This document shows positions 25,796 to 34,286 of a DNA stretch of 64,000 bases, piece by piece; position 1 is the stretch's first letter; each line of letters begins with the position of its first letter. The notes beneath the pieces are model-generated. The model saw only the letters and a list, made by a program, of their open reading frames with translations. It did not search any database and was not told where the DNA came from. The translations under genes and the position numbers were made by a program. The stretch comes from Pyrobaculum sp. WP30 (lineage in GTDB: Archaea > Thermoproteota > Thermoprotei > Thermoproteales > Thermoproteaceae), in the NCBI GenBank assembly GCA_001189275.1, contig CP012158.1, forward strand, positions 1,259,704 through 1,323,703, written 5' to 3'.

Positions 25796-26677
25796 GGGCT
25801 CGGCGTTTGCGTCTATCTGCCTAACGATCCTCCTAAGTAGACGGGGCAGTTGTGTCTTTGCGACATCTTCGCGTATTATGGCCACGGCCGCCTCTTTGTG
25901 GCCGCCGCCGGTCCCCAGAGACTTAGCTAATGTAGCCACGTCGAAGCCGCGGGACCTCATTACCACGTGTACGCCGTCTTCCTTCCGCGAAGCCACTAGG
26001 GCGATGCTACACCCGATGGACAACAGAAGCGACGCCACGTCGGCCTCGTAGGCGCCCACGTGCGATGTACATATCACGCCGAGGGAGGACCTATAAGCCT
26101 CTAGCCTCTTCATCCCTTTCAACAACGCCACGACTCTCTGCGGCTCTTCCGCTTTCTCCTCTTCTCTTATTAAATCGCCGAGAGTGCCTCCGGTCTTTTC
26201 AAGCAACTTCGCCAACAGCTTGAGGGTCTCTGCGTCGGCTCTCTTCAGCCTCACGGTGTCGGCATATATGCCCAGCACCGCCAATTTGGCCACCTCAGGC
26301 GTCAATTCCACGCCTGCCTCTTCAGCGAGTTTTAAGGCGATCTCTGTACAGCTGGGCCTCTGCACCACAATGCCGGGTATGTCGTCGCCGACGTGATGAT
26401 GATCTATTTTGAAATATCTCCCTCGCAACGGAGGTACCTGGCTCAACGACGCGACGTCAACCAACACGTACAAGTCAACGTCGTTTGGCAACTCCCTAGT
26501 GCAGCCCTCAAGCTGAGGCCCCTCTGGACATACAACCGCCGCCACCGTGACTCCTAGCCTCTCCAGCACCAGTTGTAACACCTTTGCGCACGCCAACGCG
26601 TCTGCGTCGGCCCGCCTATGCGTCACTACGGCGGCCCTCTTAACCCCGCTAAGCAACTCGCTCACTTGGCGAAGCAT
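25784..26677 (-). CDS. DHH/DHHA1 phosphoesterase (NrnA/RecJ-like)
   Basis: 297 residues, ATG start. DHH motif I HRRADADAL near 21-27, the DHH triad KIDHHHVGDD near 92-94, metal Asp in VLVDVAS, and the DHHA1 C-terminal GTGGGHKEAAVAI near 265. These Mn2+ enzymes degrade short oligonucleotides, pAp or cyclic dinucleotides, or act in archaeal replication as RecJ-like proteins. Which activity applies is not decidable here. It overlaps the DUF3194 gene by 16 bases. Confidence 0.87.
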   Translation of the reverse strand: MLRQVSELLSGVKRAAVVTHRRADADALACAKVLQLVLERLGVTVAAVVCPEGPQLEGCTRELPNDVDLYVLVDVASLSQVPPLRGRYFKIDHHHVGDDIPGIVVQRPSCTEIALKLAEEAGVELTPEVAKLAVLGIYADTVRLKRADAETLKLLAKLLEKTGGTLGDLIREEEKAEEPQRVVALLKGMKRLEAYRSSLGVICTSHVGAYEADVASLLLSIGCSIALVASRKEDGVHVVMRSRGFDVATLAKSLGTGGGHKEAAVAIIREDVAKTQLPRLLRRIVRQIDANAEPLVQ

Positions 26678-26934
26678 CTGGCGATCTCGCTACGCTCTAT
26701 CGGCCAACCCCTCTCGCGTATCACGTCGGCTATGCACACGCCCAGCTCCGCAGCCTCGTCAGCAACCTTCTGTAGATAGGAATCGTCGACCAAGACGCCC
26801 GCCTCTATATCCACATCCACCTCAACCCCCTCCTCTGAAAAAGAGACAGAGACTGTGACGTGTTTCGCGGCGTCGCCCAGCCTTTTCTCCACGTACCTAG
26901 CCACCTCGGAAGCAATAAAGTCAATTCTCTCCAC
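26662..26934 (-). CDS. DUF3194-type small protein
   Basis: 90 residues, GTG start. A strand-rich centre (HVTVSVSFSEEGVEVDVDIEAGVLVDD) flanked by helices. Short proteins of this type commonly lie directly downstream of the prefoldin beta gene in archaea, as here, 9 bases after pfdB. Function unknown. Confidence 0.72.
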   Translation of the reverse strand: MERIDFIASEVARYVEKRLGDAAKHVTVSVSFSEEGVEVDVDIEAGVLVDDSYLQKVADEAAELGVCIADVIRERGWPIERSEIARCFAK

Positions 26935-26943
26935 CTCGCTCCG

Positions 26944-27324
26944 CTATCCTCCGCCCTTGGCGGCTTCGGGGGAGCCGCCCCTCAATTTGGCCAGCTCTCT
27001 GTTGATCTCGTCCTTCAGCTTCTCGATCTGCTCCCTCAGCATGGACTCTTGCTTAGTCAAGGTCTTCACGTGTAGCTCCAGCAACTCCTTCCTGTCTTTC
27101 AGCTCCTGAAGCGCCGCGTCTCTGGTCTGCGGAACCAGGAAGTTCCCAACGCTTTTATATATCCTAGCCTCCTGCGGAAGCTTCTCGATTTCTGAAAGGG
27201 CTTTCTCAACCTCCCTCAGCTCAGCCTCGTACTGTTGCTTCCTCAACAACACGCTCTGTAGCTGGGCTTGTGCCTGGTTAAACCTGTTGGCGAGGTCCTG
27301 CAGAGACGGTGGGATCTGCGCCAT
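26944..27324 (-). CDS. pfdB: Prefoldin subunit beta
   Basis: The ATG at 27324 (MAQIPPSLQ) is chosen over the in-frame TTG at 27330 because ATTTATAT lies about 26 nt upstream of it. The 126-residue product is a long coiled-coil hairpin: helix 1 to about 45, the central beta hairpin ARIYKSVGNFLVPQTRDAAL, then helix 2 to about 115, the beta-class prefoldin shape. Four beta and two alpha subunits form the jellyfish-shaped holdase that hands proteins to the thermosome. The Gly-rich tail is unusual only in length. Confidence 0.92.
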   Translation of the reverse strand: MAQIPPSLQDLANRFNQAQAQLQSVLLRKQQYEAELREVEKALSEIEKLPQEARIYKSVGNFLVPQTRDAALQELKDRKELLELHVKTLTKQESMLREQIEKLKDEINRELAKLRGGSPEAAKGGG

Positions 27325-27355
27325 CGGCAAAGTACTTAAGCTCCTATATAAATAT

Positions 27356-27565
27356 TTAGAGTGCGGCCACGTGCTCTACGACGTACAAAACGCGGAATAC
27401 CGTGTGTAACAACGACCTAAGGCTTGAGGCGTCGGCGGCCTCCGCCACTATCTTCCCGTCTTCAACATATACGCGGCCCCGGGCGAAGCGAACCTCCCCC
27501 TCCAGTATCTTAAACACCTGAACCGCGAGGTCGCCTCCCCCCACCTCTACCTCTAGCCTATACAT
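27356..27565 (-). CDS. KEOPS Pcc1-like small protein
   Basis: 69 residues, ATG start. Three beta strands (RLEVEVGGGDLA, VRFARGRVYVED, KIVAEAADAS) and a C-terminal helix SLRSLLHTVFRVLYVVEHV, matching the Pcc1/CTAG fold that dimerises in the KEOPS complex and binds Kae1. It overlaps the Brix gene by 8 bases. Bud32, another KEOPS subunit, is 5 kb away on the same strand but not in the same operon. Confidence 0.75.
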   Translation of the reverse strand: MYRLEVEVGGGDLAVQVFKILEGEVRFARGRVYVEDGKIVAEAADASSLRSLLHTVFRVLYVVEHVAAL

Positions 27566-28097
27566 GCCTATACAGCACCTTCCTTATTTTAAGCGATAAA
27601 GCCCTCGGCCCGAGGTCGGGGCCTAGAAGCTCAACCACGTAGCCCTCCCCCCTCCTGACCAAAACCACCGTGTCAAAACGCCCCCTAACAGCGCCCAAGT
27701 CGTAGACGAGGGGATAGTGAAACACCTCTGCGAAGATGTCGCCCAGCTCGCCCCCCGCCAAGTCCACGATCACGGCACTTCTGGCCCGAGGTCTCCTCGC
27801 CACAAAAACAGGAAAGTCCCTCCTCGTCCTCACGCCAGATATCAACAACATATACGGCTTCCACCCCCCGAGACCTACGTCGTAGAACAACAGAGCAGAC
27901 GGCATCCCGCGTCTGTCCCATATAAACGCGATGTACCGAGCCCCACAAGACACAGCCTCCTCCAGCAAAGCTGTAAACGACTTCTTACCCCTAACAACTT
28001 TCGCGGTGCCCGGAAGCGAGTTCACGAAGTCATTAACCAGCTCAAGAGTTATCTTGGAGGGGCCCCTAGAGGTGGTGATCGCCACGCGGCATGCCAT
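27558..28097 (-). CDS. Brix-domain rRNA-processing protein (Imp4-like)
   Basis: 179 residues, ATG start. The opening VAITTSRGPSKITLELVNDF and the later strand pattern (YIAFIWDRRGMPSALLF, VVLVRRGEGYVVELLGPDLGPRALSL) match the single-domain archaeal Brix family, relatives of Imp4/Rpf1 that bind pre-rRNA during ribosome assembly. It lies in the ribosome/exosome superoperon between L37Ae and Pcc1, a conserved archaeal order. Confidence 0.85.
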   Translation of the reverse strand: MACRVAITTSRGPSKITLELVNDFVNSLPGTAKVVRGKKSFTALLEEAVSCGARYIAFIWDRRGMPSALLFYDVGLGGWKPYMLLISGVRTRRDFPVFVARRPRARSAVIVDLAGGELGDIFAEVFHYPLVYDLGAVRGRFDTVVLVRRGEGYVVELLGPDLGPRALSLKIRKVLYRHV

Positions 28098-28149
28098 AGA
28101 GCCACCGCAACAACGAGGCGCCGATGTTCTGCTTAATATGCTGAGGCGG

Positions 28150-28455
28150 TTACCTGCTCTCCTCCCTCCAACGCGCCTTCTGGGCCTCTACCTCCTTCAG
28201 CTCCTCAGGCGCCAAAGCCTTACCCATTATAGTCTGGGGCGTCCACGCGCCGCCTGCAAAGACAAAACCGCACTTAGGGCATCTCCAAATCCCAAAGGCA
28301 AGCCTCTCCAACCTCACCAAAGACCTGCAACTGGGACACCTATGTTTACCCCTTTGCTTAACCTCTATAGCCGTCACCTTGCGGCGTAGCCCCATGCCGT
28401 ATCTAGCTCCGTATCTGCCCGCCGGCCCCGCAATTTTTGTATGGCTGAAAGGCAT
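28150..28455 (-). CDS. rpl37ae: 50S ribosomal protein L37Ae
   Basis: The ATG at 28455 (MPFSHTKIAGPAGRYG) is preferred to GTG 28461 because TTTTTAAG lies about 24 nt upstream. 101 residues. GPAGRYGARYGMGLRRKV is the L37Ae core and the C4 zinc ribbon is CPSCRSLVR plus WRCPKCGFVFAGGAW. The C-terminal Glu/Lys/Arg-rich extension (KEVEAQKARWREESR) is seen in crenarchaeal forms. It follows rrp42 and precedes the Brix gene. Confidence 0.92.
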   Translation of the reverse strand: MPFSHTKIAGPAGRYGARYGMGLRRKVTAIEVKQRGKHRCPSCRSLVRLERLAFGIWRCPKCGFVFAGGAWTPQTIMGKALAPEELKEVEAQKARWREESR

Positions 28456-28486
28456 AAGCACCCCTTGATCTAAGGCCTTAAAAACT

Positions 28487-29308
28487 TTATCCCAAAACGT
28501 CTTTCAAAGCCGACGCGAATCTCTCTCTGCCTCTCCAGGCCAAGTCCAGCGCGGTTTCCAGCTCAGCTTGGGTGAAGTGGCCGGCCGACTTCTGCAGAGC
28601 CACGATTCTGTCCTCGGAGAATGTGAAGGTGATGCGGCCGTCTAGGCTGAGCTCCTCCTCAAACGTCGGGTCTAGGAGCAACACGCCTCCTATCTTGCCG
28701 ACTGAGACGGCGACCGGGACCTTGGCGACTTCCACCTGCAGAGGCGACTTGTTGTTGCGGCCAAGCTTAATCCCCGTCTCGTCTTTAACGACGGCTGGCA
28801 GTTGCGTGTTTCTCAAAGCGGCGACGGCGGCGAGGTTCGCCGCATCTACCAAGTTGCCGTCGTCGTTGATCACGTATAGATCAACCCACAGCACGTAGGC
28901 CTTGCCGCCCTCTACCGCCAGTTTTTTGAAATCCACATACCCGCAGTGTCTAATTCCGCGGTCTACCACCCTCGCAAGCTCTATGGCTGATTCATCCGGA
29001 GGCCCCACCTCGGTGTAAGGCGAGGCGTGGGGCAGGACCTCCGCGCTCACCACCAACACGCCCTCGTCGGGGGCGTCGGGAAACGGCTGGCCCAGACCCA
29101 CCTTGACGCCGGCAACGACATGTGTCCTCCCAAGCCTCACCTCCGCGGAGCCATCTGCCGTCTTCACAACGCCGACTTTTACCTCCACGTCTCTAACCTG
29201 CTCCGGCCCCCTCCCGTCCACCCTGTACCTCGTGGAGAGTAGTCTCTTTATCTGCTCCCGGCGCAGATAGCTGATGAAACGCTTCCCGTATGGGGATATG
29301 GATGCCAT
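28487..29308 (-). CDS. rrp42: Exosome subunit Rrp42 (non-catalytic RNase PH domain)
   Basis: 273 residues, ATG start. RNase PH fold with DGRGPEQVRDVEVKVG near 30, AEVRLGRTHVVAGVKVGLG, PPDESAIELARVVDRG and the long C-terminal half. It lacks the Asp-pair active site and forms the hexameric ring with Rrp41, contributing an RNA channel. It overlaps rrp41 by one base, giving the canonical archaeal order rrp4-rrp41-rrp42. Confidence 0.95.
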   Translation of the reverse strand: MASISPYGKRFISYLRREQIKRLLSTRYRVDGRGPEQVRDVEVKVGVVKTADGSAEVRLGRTHVVAGVKVGLGQPFPDAPDEGVLVVSAEVLPHASPYTEVGPPDESAIELARVVDRGIRHCGYVDFKKLAVEGGKAYVLWVDLYVINDDGNLVDAANLAAVAALRNTQLPAVVKDETGIKLGRNNKSPLQVEVAKVPVAVSVGKIGGVLLLDPTFEEELSLDGRITFTFSEDRIVALQKSAGHFTQAELETALDLAWRGRERFASALKDVLG

Positions 29309-30048
29309 TACCTCCCGTAGATCTCCTCAGCTATTGACATGTATCTATTTTTCAAGGCGTCGCGCGCCTTCTGGTAGACGTACTCAGCGCCCTTCACCGC
29401 CAAGCCTATGGCCTCTAGGAATTTATCTCTTGTCCAGGCGCCGTCTAGTTGAAGCAGAGTAAACCGCTTAAGATTCGGCATATAGCCAACGGGGAGGTCG
29501 CCCTCGCCGTATTGATCCTCTAGGCCGTTTAAGTCCAGCACTACTGTGTTATCCACGAGACCTACGGAGACCCCTATTACTAGGTCTCGCATATATATGC
29601 CGGCGTCGGCCAAAGCCAGCGAGGCAGCTGTAAGCGAGGCCACGCGTGTCGAGCCGTCTGCTTGCAGGATCTCTATAAACACGTCGATTCTGGACCTGGG
29701 GTACTGCTCAAGCACCACGGCCGGCTCCAGCGCCTCCCTTAACACCTTGCTTATCTCGATCTCGCGCCTGGAGGGCGTCGGGCTTTTACGCTCGTCCTTG
29801 GTGCTAAAAGGCGCCATGTGGTAGCGGACCCGCATAATGCCGCGATCCGGCAGAGCGAGGTGGCGCGGGTGGGCCTCCCTAGGCCCATACACCGCCGCGA
29901 CGGCCGTCGTCAGCCCGTAGGAAACCACGGCGGACCCGTCTGCGTTGCTCACAACCCCCACCGCCATGTTAACCTCGCGCATCTGGTCCGGCGCTCTGCC
30001 ATCAGCCCTCAAGCCGTTTTGAAGCAGAGGCACAGGAGATTTCTTCAT
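29308..30048 (-). CDS. rrp41: Exosome catalytic subunit Rrp41
   Basis: 246 residues. RNase PH domain with LRADGRAPDQMREV near 14, AVVSYGLTTAVAAVYGPREAHPRH, RSRIDVFIEILQADGS near 118 and VVLDLNGLEDQYGEGDLPVGYMP containing the catalytic acidic residues. It performs phosphorolytic 3'-5' RNA degradation and tailing. Its start overlaps the stop of rrp4 by 4 bases. Confidence 0.95.
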   Translation of the reverse strand: MKKSPVPLLQNGLRADGRAPDQMREVNMAVGVVSNADGSAVVSYGLTTAVAAVYGPREAHPRHLALPDRGIMRVRYHMAPFSTKDERKSPTPSRREIEISKVLREALEPAVVLEQYPRSRIDVFIEILQADGSTRVASLTAASLALADAGIYMRDLVIGVSVGLVDNTVVLDLNGLEDQYGEGDLPVGYMPNLKRFTLLQLDGAWTRDKFLEAIGLAVKGAEYVYQKARDALKNRYMSIAEEIYGR

Positions 30049-30752
30049 ACAGCCGCCTGTTGCTTCGTTTTCTTATAGTTTTCTATCTCCGCCTTTACCC
30101 TGTCTGTGAGGCCCATGACGTGGCTCTCCGTCTCAATCTTCTTTATGAGCGAGGCTAGGAACACCTCGTCACGTGGGTCTTTACACCTAGCCCAGACCCG
30201 CCCGTTTTGGCCAACCACGATGTCGCACCCCAGCTCCATCAACGTGTTTAACATGGTCCCCTTCTTCCCTATCACCCGCGGCACCTTTACTGGCGCTATC
30301 TCAGCAACTGTGCCTCTCTCCACCTTCCCGACCCTCTCCTCCTTGAGTGTCAGTATGATGGGGTACTCGTCCGTCAGATCTACGTCTTTCACCTTAGCCA
30401 CAACGACATCGCCTATGTTGAGAAACGTGGTCAGGGGCGTGGTTTCCAGGTCCACGTGTTTGTGCAGGGCCTCGCCTACGGGTAGATACGCAGGCATAAA
30501 CGACTTGACGTCTACCTCCCACCCAGTTGCCAAGACGTCTGTGACGTAGCCCACGACGAGGTCCCCCCTCTTCGGCTTGTACACGCCCTCCAGCGGCACT
30601 ATAACCACGCCGTCGTCTCTAAACTCCACGAGGCCCACGACCAAGCTTCTGTATTTCCCGTTGTCGAGATACACCGGCCCCTCAACTCTGCTGTCGGCTG
30701 TGGCCACTGCGTCGCCTGGGAATATCAGCTGACGAGGTGTGACGAAGTACAT
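30045..30752 (-). CDS. rrp4: Exosome RNA-binding cap subunit Rrp4
   Basis: 235 residues, ATG start. Three domains in order: N-terminal barrel-sandwich (FPGDAVATAD), S1 domain (GDLVVGYVTDVLATGWEVDV, NIGDVVVAKVKDVD) and KH domain (VPRVIGKKGTMLNTLMELGCDIVVGQNG). It caps the exosome ring and delivers RNA. One-base overlap with the SBDS gene upstream. Confidence 0.95.
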   Translation of the reverse strand: MYFVTPRQLIFPGDAVATADSRVEGPVYLDNGKYRSLVVGLVEFRDDGVVIVPLEGVYKPKRGDLVVGYVTDVLATGWEVDVKSFMPAYLPVGEALHKHVDLETTPLTTFLNIGDVVVAKVKDVDLTDEYPIILTLKEERVGKVERGTVAEIAPVKVPRVIGKKGTMLNTLMELGCDIVVGQNGRVWARCKDPRDEVFLASLIKKIETESHVMGLTDRVKAEIENYKKTKQQAAV

Positions 30753-31450
30753 CAGTACACAATCTCTATTATCCTTATATCAACATCTCCATGTGTGGCG
30801 TCGTTAACTCTGGAGATCAAGACGTCTTGAAGACCTGCCGGTAGCTCTAACAGGGCTTCCCATGAGCCGTCGGGTCTGTATTTCTCATTCACTATTTTTG
30901 CCATCTTAGCCACAAGCCCCTTGACCTTTTGGGCGTAGGTGGACGATACCGACACGGCGACTCTAGCCGTGGCCACCTTAATTGGCAACACCCTCTGGAG
31001 CTCCTTTAAGATTCCCTGTACCTGCTCCTCCACGGACTTGAAGGGGTCTATGGCCACCCTTGCTTGTTCGAGGGCGTTTTCCACCCTTTGCGGAGGCACT
31101 GGGGTCTTTGTCCTCACGTCGATGCAGTTGCGCGAGATCCATTCGACAATTTGTCTCTTTTTCTCGTCTATTAGCTTCTTCCTCTGTTCCGCGGTAAGCG
31201 GGATCTCCCCCTCCTTGATTATCGTCTCGGCGATTTTCCTGACATCTGTGGTGCCGAAGACCTTTTTTAAGGTCTGCTCGGAGGCGCGGAGGCCCTTTTT
31301 GGCGTCTTTGTAGATCTCCTCGTGTATGAGGATTTTGTCTATGCCGAGGGGCTTGCCCGTCTTGTAGTCAAGCGCGGCGTCTGGGTCGATCAAGATCTCG
31401 AAGTGTTCTCCCCCCTTGTCAAGCTTGGCGACGGCGACCTTCTTAGTCAT
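30752..31450 (-). CDS. sbds: Ribosome maturation protein SBDS homolog (Sdo1)
   Basis: 232 residues, ATG start. Domain I starts with EILIDPDAALDYKTGK, contains EIYKDAKKGLRASEQTL and the VFGTTDVRKIAETII signature; domain III is the ferredoxin-like C-terminus. SBDS proteins release the anti-association factor aIF6 from the large subunit. It heads the sbds-rrp4-rrp41-rrp42-L37Ae operon; the operon TATA lies just upstream of 31450 (TATTTATAACTTTAC region). Confidence 0.94.
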   Translation of the reverse strand: MTKKVAVAKLDKGGEHFEILIDPDAALDYKTGKPLGIDKILIHEEIYKDAKKGLRASEQTLKKVFGTTDVRKIAETIIKEGEIPLTAEQRKKLIDEKKRQIVEWISRNCIDVRTKTPVPPQRVENALEQARVAIDPFKSVEEQVQGILKELQRVLPIKVATARVAVSVSSTYAQKVKGLVAKMAKIVNEKYRPDGSWEALLELPAGLQDVLISRVNDATHGDVDIRIIEIVY

Positions 31451-31479
31451 CGCGAAGCTCTCTGGACGTATTTATAACT

Positions 31480-32352
31480 TTACTCCAGACACTGCGCCAC
31501 CTCCACGATCTTCGTGGCCACGTCTATGGCGTCGGCGCCGAATACATAGGCGTTGGGCTCTACGCCGCTACCGCCCGAGTCGTACACCACGTCGAAAACG
31601 CCGCTTCTAAACGCGGCAGCTACGTTAGACACGATCTCGTCCTCGCTGTTGCTGGGCCCCACCTCGGCCACAGCCATTTTTCTCTCAACGCACTCCTTGG
31701 CGACGTATGCAATGTTGGCAACCGCTTTTATCTCTGGACGCAACCTGTTCACCTCCTCCACAAGTCTCGCCAGGAACCGCGACCCGCCGGGCCGCGGCCT
31801 TTCTCTAGCCACAATCCGGCTCCCCTCCACATATATCCTCCCGGGGAAGCCGATGCCGCCCTCGGGCCCCAGCTCCACCACGTTAGATAAGACCTTGGGC
31901 ACCAGCTTGTGGCAGTTCTGGCACCTCTTTAAGACTTCAAGCGCGACTTCTACCCTCCTGGCGGTTTCTGTGTAGACCGCCAGATCTCTGCAGATCTCGC
32001 AACTCTGCAGGGTGGGGTATGCGGATCTGTGGAGGGGGCACAGCCTTAAAGAGGATAGGAGGGTCACGGCGTAGTTGTTTATGTAGCGGAGCATCTCGTC
32101 CACAGCCACCGAGTCCGCCAGCGCCAGCACAGACCTCGTCAAGCTCTCCAGCTCCCTCCTCCCAACCGCCCTGAGTAGCTTCTCCTCGTAGTAAGTCTTT
32201 GGGTTCTTAAGGTATGTGCTAACTGCAGGTTGCGAAATGCCTAGGAGCTGTCCTATGCGGCTCTGTGAATACCCCCTCTCGGCCAGCTCGTGGGCTATAA
32301 AGCCCTTCAGCGGCGATATAAACACCTCAACGACGAATTCAAGCGGCAACAC
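31480..32352 (-). CDS. ThiN-domain transcriptional regulator (ThiR type)
   Basis: 290 residues, GTG start. The N-terminus is an XRE/sigma-like helix-turn-helix (RGYSQSRIGQLLGISQPAVSTYL near 27-50). The C-terminal 160 residues are a ThiN fold: LRPEIKAVANIAYVAKE, MAVAEVGPSN and ANAYVFGADAIDVATKIVEVA. In archaea this fusion is the thiamine-phosphate sensor that represses thiamine genes. Two Cys pairs in the middle (SCEICRD, RCQNCHKLV) may bind zinc. No thiamine genes are adjacent; the operator could be the AT-rich gap at 32353-32389 shared with the divergent gene. Confidence 0.83.
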   Translation of the reverse strand: MLPLEFVVEVFISPLKGFIAHELAERGYSQSRIGQLLGISQPAVSTYLKNPKTYYEEKLLRAVGRRELESLTRSVLALADSVAVDEMLRYINNYAVTLLSSLRLCPLHRSAYPTLQSCEICRDLAVYTETARRVEVALEVLKRCQNCHKLVPKVLSNVVELGPEGGIGFPGRIYVEGSRIVARERPRPGGSRFLARLVEEVNRLRPEIKAVANIAYVAKECVERKMAVAEVGPSNSEDEIVSNVAAAFRSGVFDVVYDSGGSGVEPNAYVFGADAIDVATKIVEVAQCLE

Positions 32353-32389
32353 AGAACTACATTTTTAATTATTTTAGAGTTTAGCCGCC

Positions 32390-33310
32390 ATGATAGAATA
32401 CGTAGAGGTGGGGGTAGGCAGTAGAAAGGTCTCCGTCCGACTTGCAGAGGCGACCTTTCTGGTGGGGACCGGCAAATCGCTCTTCCTCGAAATCCTACAC
32501 AAGGTGGTCTCAGGCGTGGGGAAGAAGCTCCCCAGGCTGGGCGGCGACTGGGGTCTTTACATACAAAGCGGCGACGTGTCCTACTCCGTGGCCGCCAGCA
32601 GGAGGCGCATCAGGCAAAGTATCTCTGTAAAGGGCGAGGAGGCGGTGTTTGAATACATCCCGGCCAAGCCGGCACACAGGCTGATAAAGCCGATAGATAT
32701 GGCTATTGCGTCGGCCGACGTCATAATGCCGGAGGTGAAGACCGAGGAACACGTATCTGTGGTGGCTGAGGAGGACATAGAGCGTCTGAACAGACTCGTA
32801 GAGGTCGCCAGGAAGAGGCTTGGCGTCAAGACGCAGATGCTGGGGCCCTACATAAGCCCCCGGTCTCTCATAGATGCAAACGCTAGGCTGACGTCGCTGG
32901 ACCGCCACGGCAGAAACCTGGCGGGGGTCCTCTCCTACCTGTCGCTCCGCAAACCCACGTCGTACGACGCGGTAAAAACGGCCTTCAGGAAAATAGGCTT
33001 CTCAGTAGCCGTGGGCCTGGCCAAGCCCGGCAAAATCGGCGTAGTGGTCTCCACCAGAGACCTCAAGATGCCGCTGTCGAAAGCCCCGTGCTCCGCCAAG
33101 AGCTTCCTAGTCATAGCAACAGCGCTGGAGCTCAAGCCGGACCTCCTCCTGGTCGACAACTTCGACTACTGCCTCACCCGCAAGACAGCGGAGGCGCTGG
33201 CGGCGCTCCTGAGGCAAAAGCCCACCAAGCTAATAGCGGAGATACACAACGAGGAGGTGGCAGAGTGGTTGGATATCCCTAACAAGTCTGTTGTGGAGGT
33301 TAGGCTGTAA
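32390..33310 (+). CDS. Divergent P-loop ATPase-like protein (SMC/ABC-type) with shortened Walker A
   Basis: 306 residues, ATG start. The N-terminus ATFLVGTGKSLFLEIL at 21-36 lines up with the LVGPNGSGKSxLLEAL of AAA_21/RecF-like ATPases but lacks four loop residues, so the classical GxxxxGKS is absent. A Walker-B-like PDLLLVDNFDYCLTRK is near 262, and KLIAEIHNEE could be the following H-loop region. Middle part is helical. It may bind nucleotide weakly or not at all. Divergent from the ThiN regulator with 37 bp between. Not otherwise recognised. Confidence 0.7.
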   Translation: MIEYVEVGVGSRKVSVRLAEATFLVGTGKSLFLEILHKVVSGVGKKLPRLGGDWGLYIQSGDVSYSVAASRRRIRQSISVKGEEAVFEYIPAKPAHRLIKPIDMAIASADVIMPEVKTEEHVSVVAEEDIERLNRLVEVARKRLGVKTQMLGPYISPRSLIDANARLTSLDRHGRNLAGVLSYLSLRKPTSYDAVKTAFRKIGFSVAVGLAKPGKIGVVVSTRDLKMPLSKAPCSAKSFLVIATALELKPDLLLVDNFDYCLTRKTAEALAALLRQKPTKLIAEIHNEEVAEWLDIPNKSVVEVRL

Positions 33311-33325
33311 ACGTAAAGTATACGT

Positions 33326-33550
33326 CTACGTCACTAGAGTCTTAAGTTCGCCTAGGATCTTCAGCACTTGTCTCAGCTCCTCGATTTCGCGTTTCGCCAT
33401 CTCTTCGGCCTCCTCCAAAACCTCGAGGGAAGGCCCCCCTACGTCGAATTCATATATGACGTAATTCATGATGGACCGAGCTCCCAGCCCCTCCAGCTCC
33501 TGGACAAACTCCCTCAGCCTCCTGGCTGTGTCTTCAGGTAGGCGTTCCAT
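33326..33550 (-). CDS. Small acidic helical protein
   Basis: 74 residues, ATG start, three helices: TARRLREFVQELEGL, LEVLEEAEEMAKREIEELRQVLKILGEL, with a hydrophobic link. Likely coiled coil. It is 14 bases downstream of the RNA-binding protein on the same strand. No family recognised. Confidence 0.6.
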   Translation of the reverse strand: MERLPEDTARRLREFVQELEGLGARSIMNYVIYEFDVGGPSLEVLEEAEEMAKREIEELRQVLKILGELKTLVT

Positions 33551-33564
33551 GCCGGGGCAAACAT

Positions 33565-33966
33565 CTATCTTTTTAACGCTTCTCTTAGAGATGTCAGAAA
33601 CGTCCTCATGTCTCCTCTCATGGCCAGCGTCTTCCCCCTAACCTCTACGTATACAACGTCGTCTCCATGCGAAACCTTTAACACGCCTCGGTACGCCTGT
33701 TGTTTATCGAACTTCACATATAGCCTTGACTCCTCGATTCCTGAAAGCATGAGGAGGAACTCGACGTCGTCGAGCCGCGTTATTATGGACCTTAAGGCCT
33801 CGAAGGCATCGCATTCCGTCAACTTGACCTCGACGATATGTATTACGTTGCCGTGGTGCCCCCGCGTGGATTTCATGACGTATCGCCCCTCTACAACGTT
33901 TCTCAGAGCCTTCATTACCTTGTCGGGGTCCTCAGTGGCGTGGACGTACACACGGGCTATGAGCAT
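33565..33966 (-). CDS. Exosome-associated RNA-binding protein (COG1325 type)
   Basis: The ATG at 33966 (MLIARVYVHATEDPDKV) is used rather than the upstream frame start; 133 residues. Matching family features are VHATEDPDKVMKALRNVV, TRGHHGNVIHIVEVK, the DKQQAYRGVLKV block and the DDVVYVEVR strand, a dsRBD-like RNA-binding fold of archaeal proteins linked to exosome genes. A TATA-like TTTATAAATA at about 33994-34003 serves the gap shared with the divergent 84-residue gene. Confidence 0.72.
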   Translation of the reverse strand: MLIARVYVHATEDPDKVMKALRNVVEGRYVMKSTRGHHGNVIHIVEVKLTECDAFEALRSIITRLDDVEFLLMLSGIEESRLYVKFDKQQAYRGVLKVSHGDDVVYVEVRGKTLAMRGDMRTFLTSLREALKR

Positions 33967-34031
33967 AGAGACGGGGCATGACACAGAAGGCGCGCGGCTT
34001 AAGTTTATAAATAAGCAGAGAACCAACCGCC

Positions 34032-34286
34032 GTGAGCATATACGTGCTCCAAAGCGGCGAGGCGGTGCTGGAGTGCGACATGGAATACGGCGAGGGCAAG
34101 GAGATCACGTGTGTCGTGAGCGGCGTGAGCCGCGAATGCGTGGAGGAGGCTGTGAAAAGAACGGGGTACGGCGGCTACATGACGCTGGAGGGGAGCCGGC
34201 TTTACATATCGACCTCCATCTTCAGGGCTGGGAAGACGCCTGGGGAGCTGATAAAAGAACTGGCTACGTTGCTCCGCCTCTGTTAA
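34032..34286 (+). CDS. Hypothetical protein, 84 residues
   Basis: GTG start. Beta-rich: YVLQSGEAVLECDME, EITCVVSGVSRECVEEAVKR, YMTLEGSRLYISTSIF, then a final helix PGELIKELATLLRLC. Two pairs of cysteines could be structural. Its stop overlaps the stop of psmA by 3 bases (convergent). No family recognised; reading frame bias supports it. Confidence 0.62.
   Translation: MSIYVLQSGEAVLECDMEYGEGKEITCVVSGVSRECVEEAVKRTGYGGYMTLEGSRLYISTSIFRAGKTPGELIKELATLLRLC

Noticed and set aside
28098..28149. RNA polymerase subunit Rpo12 (P) between Brix and L37Ae
   Set aside because: The gap is 52 bp; the Cys-rich Rpo12 of about 48 residues does not fit and no zinc ribbon is readable.
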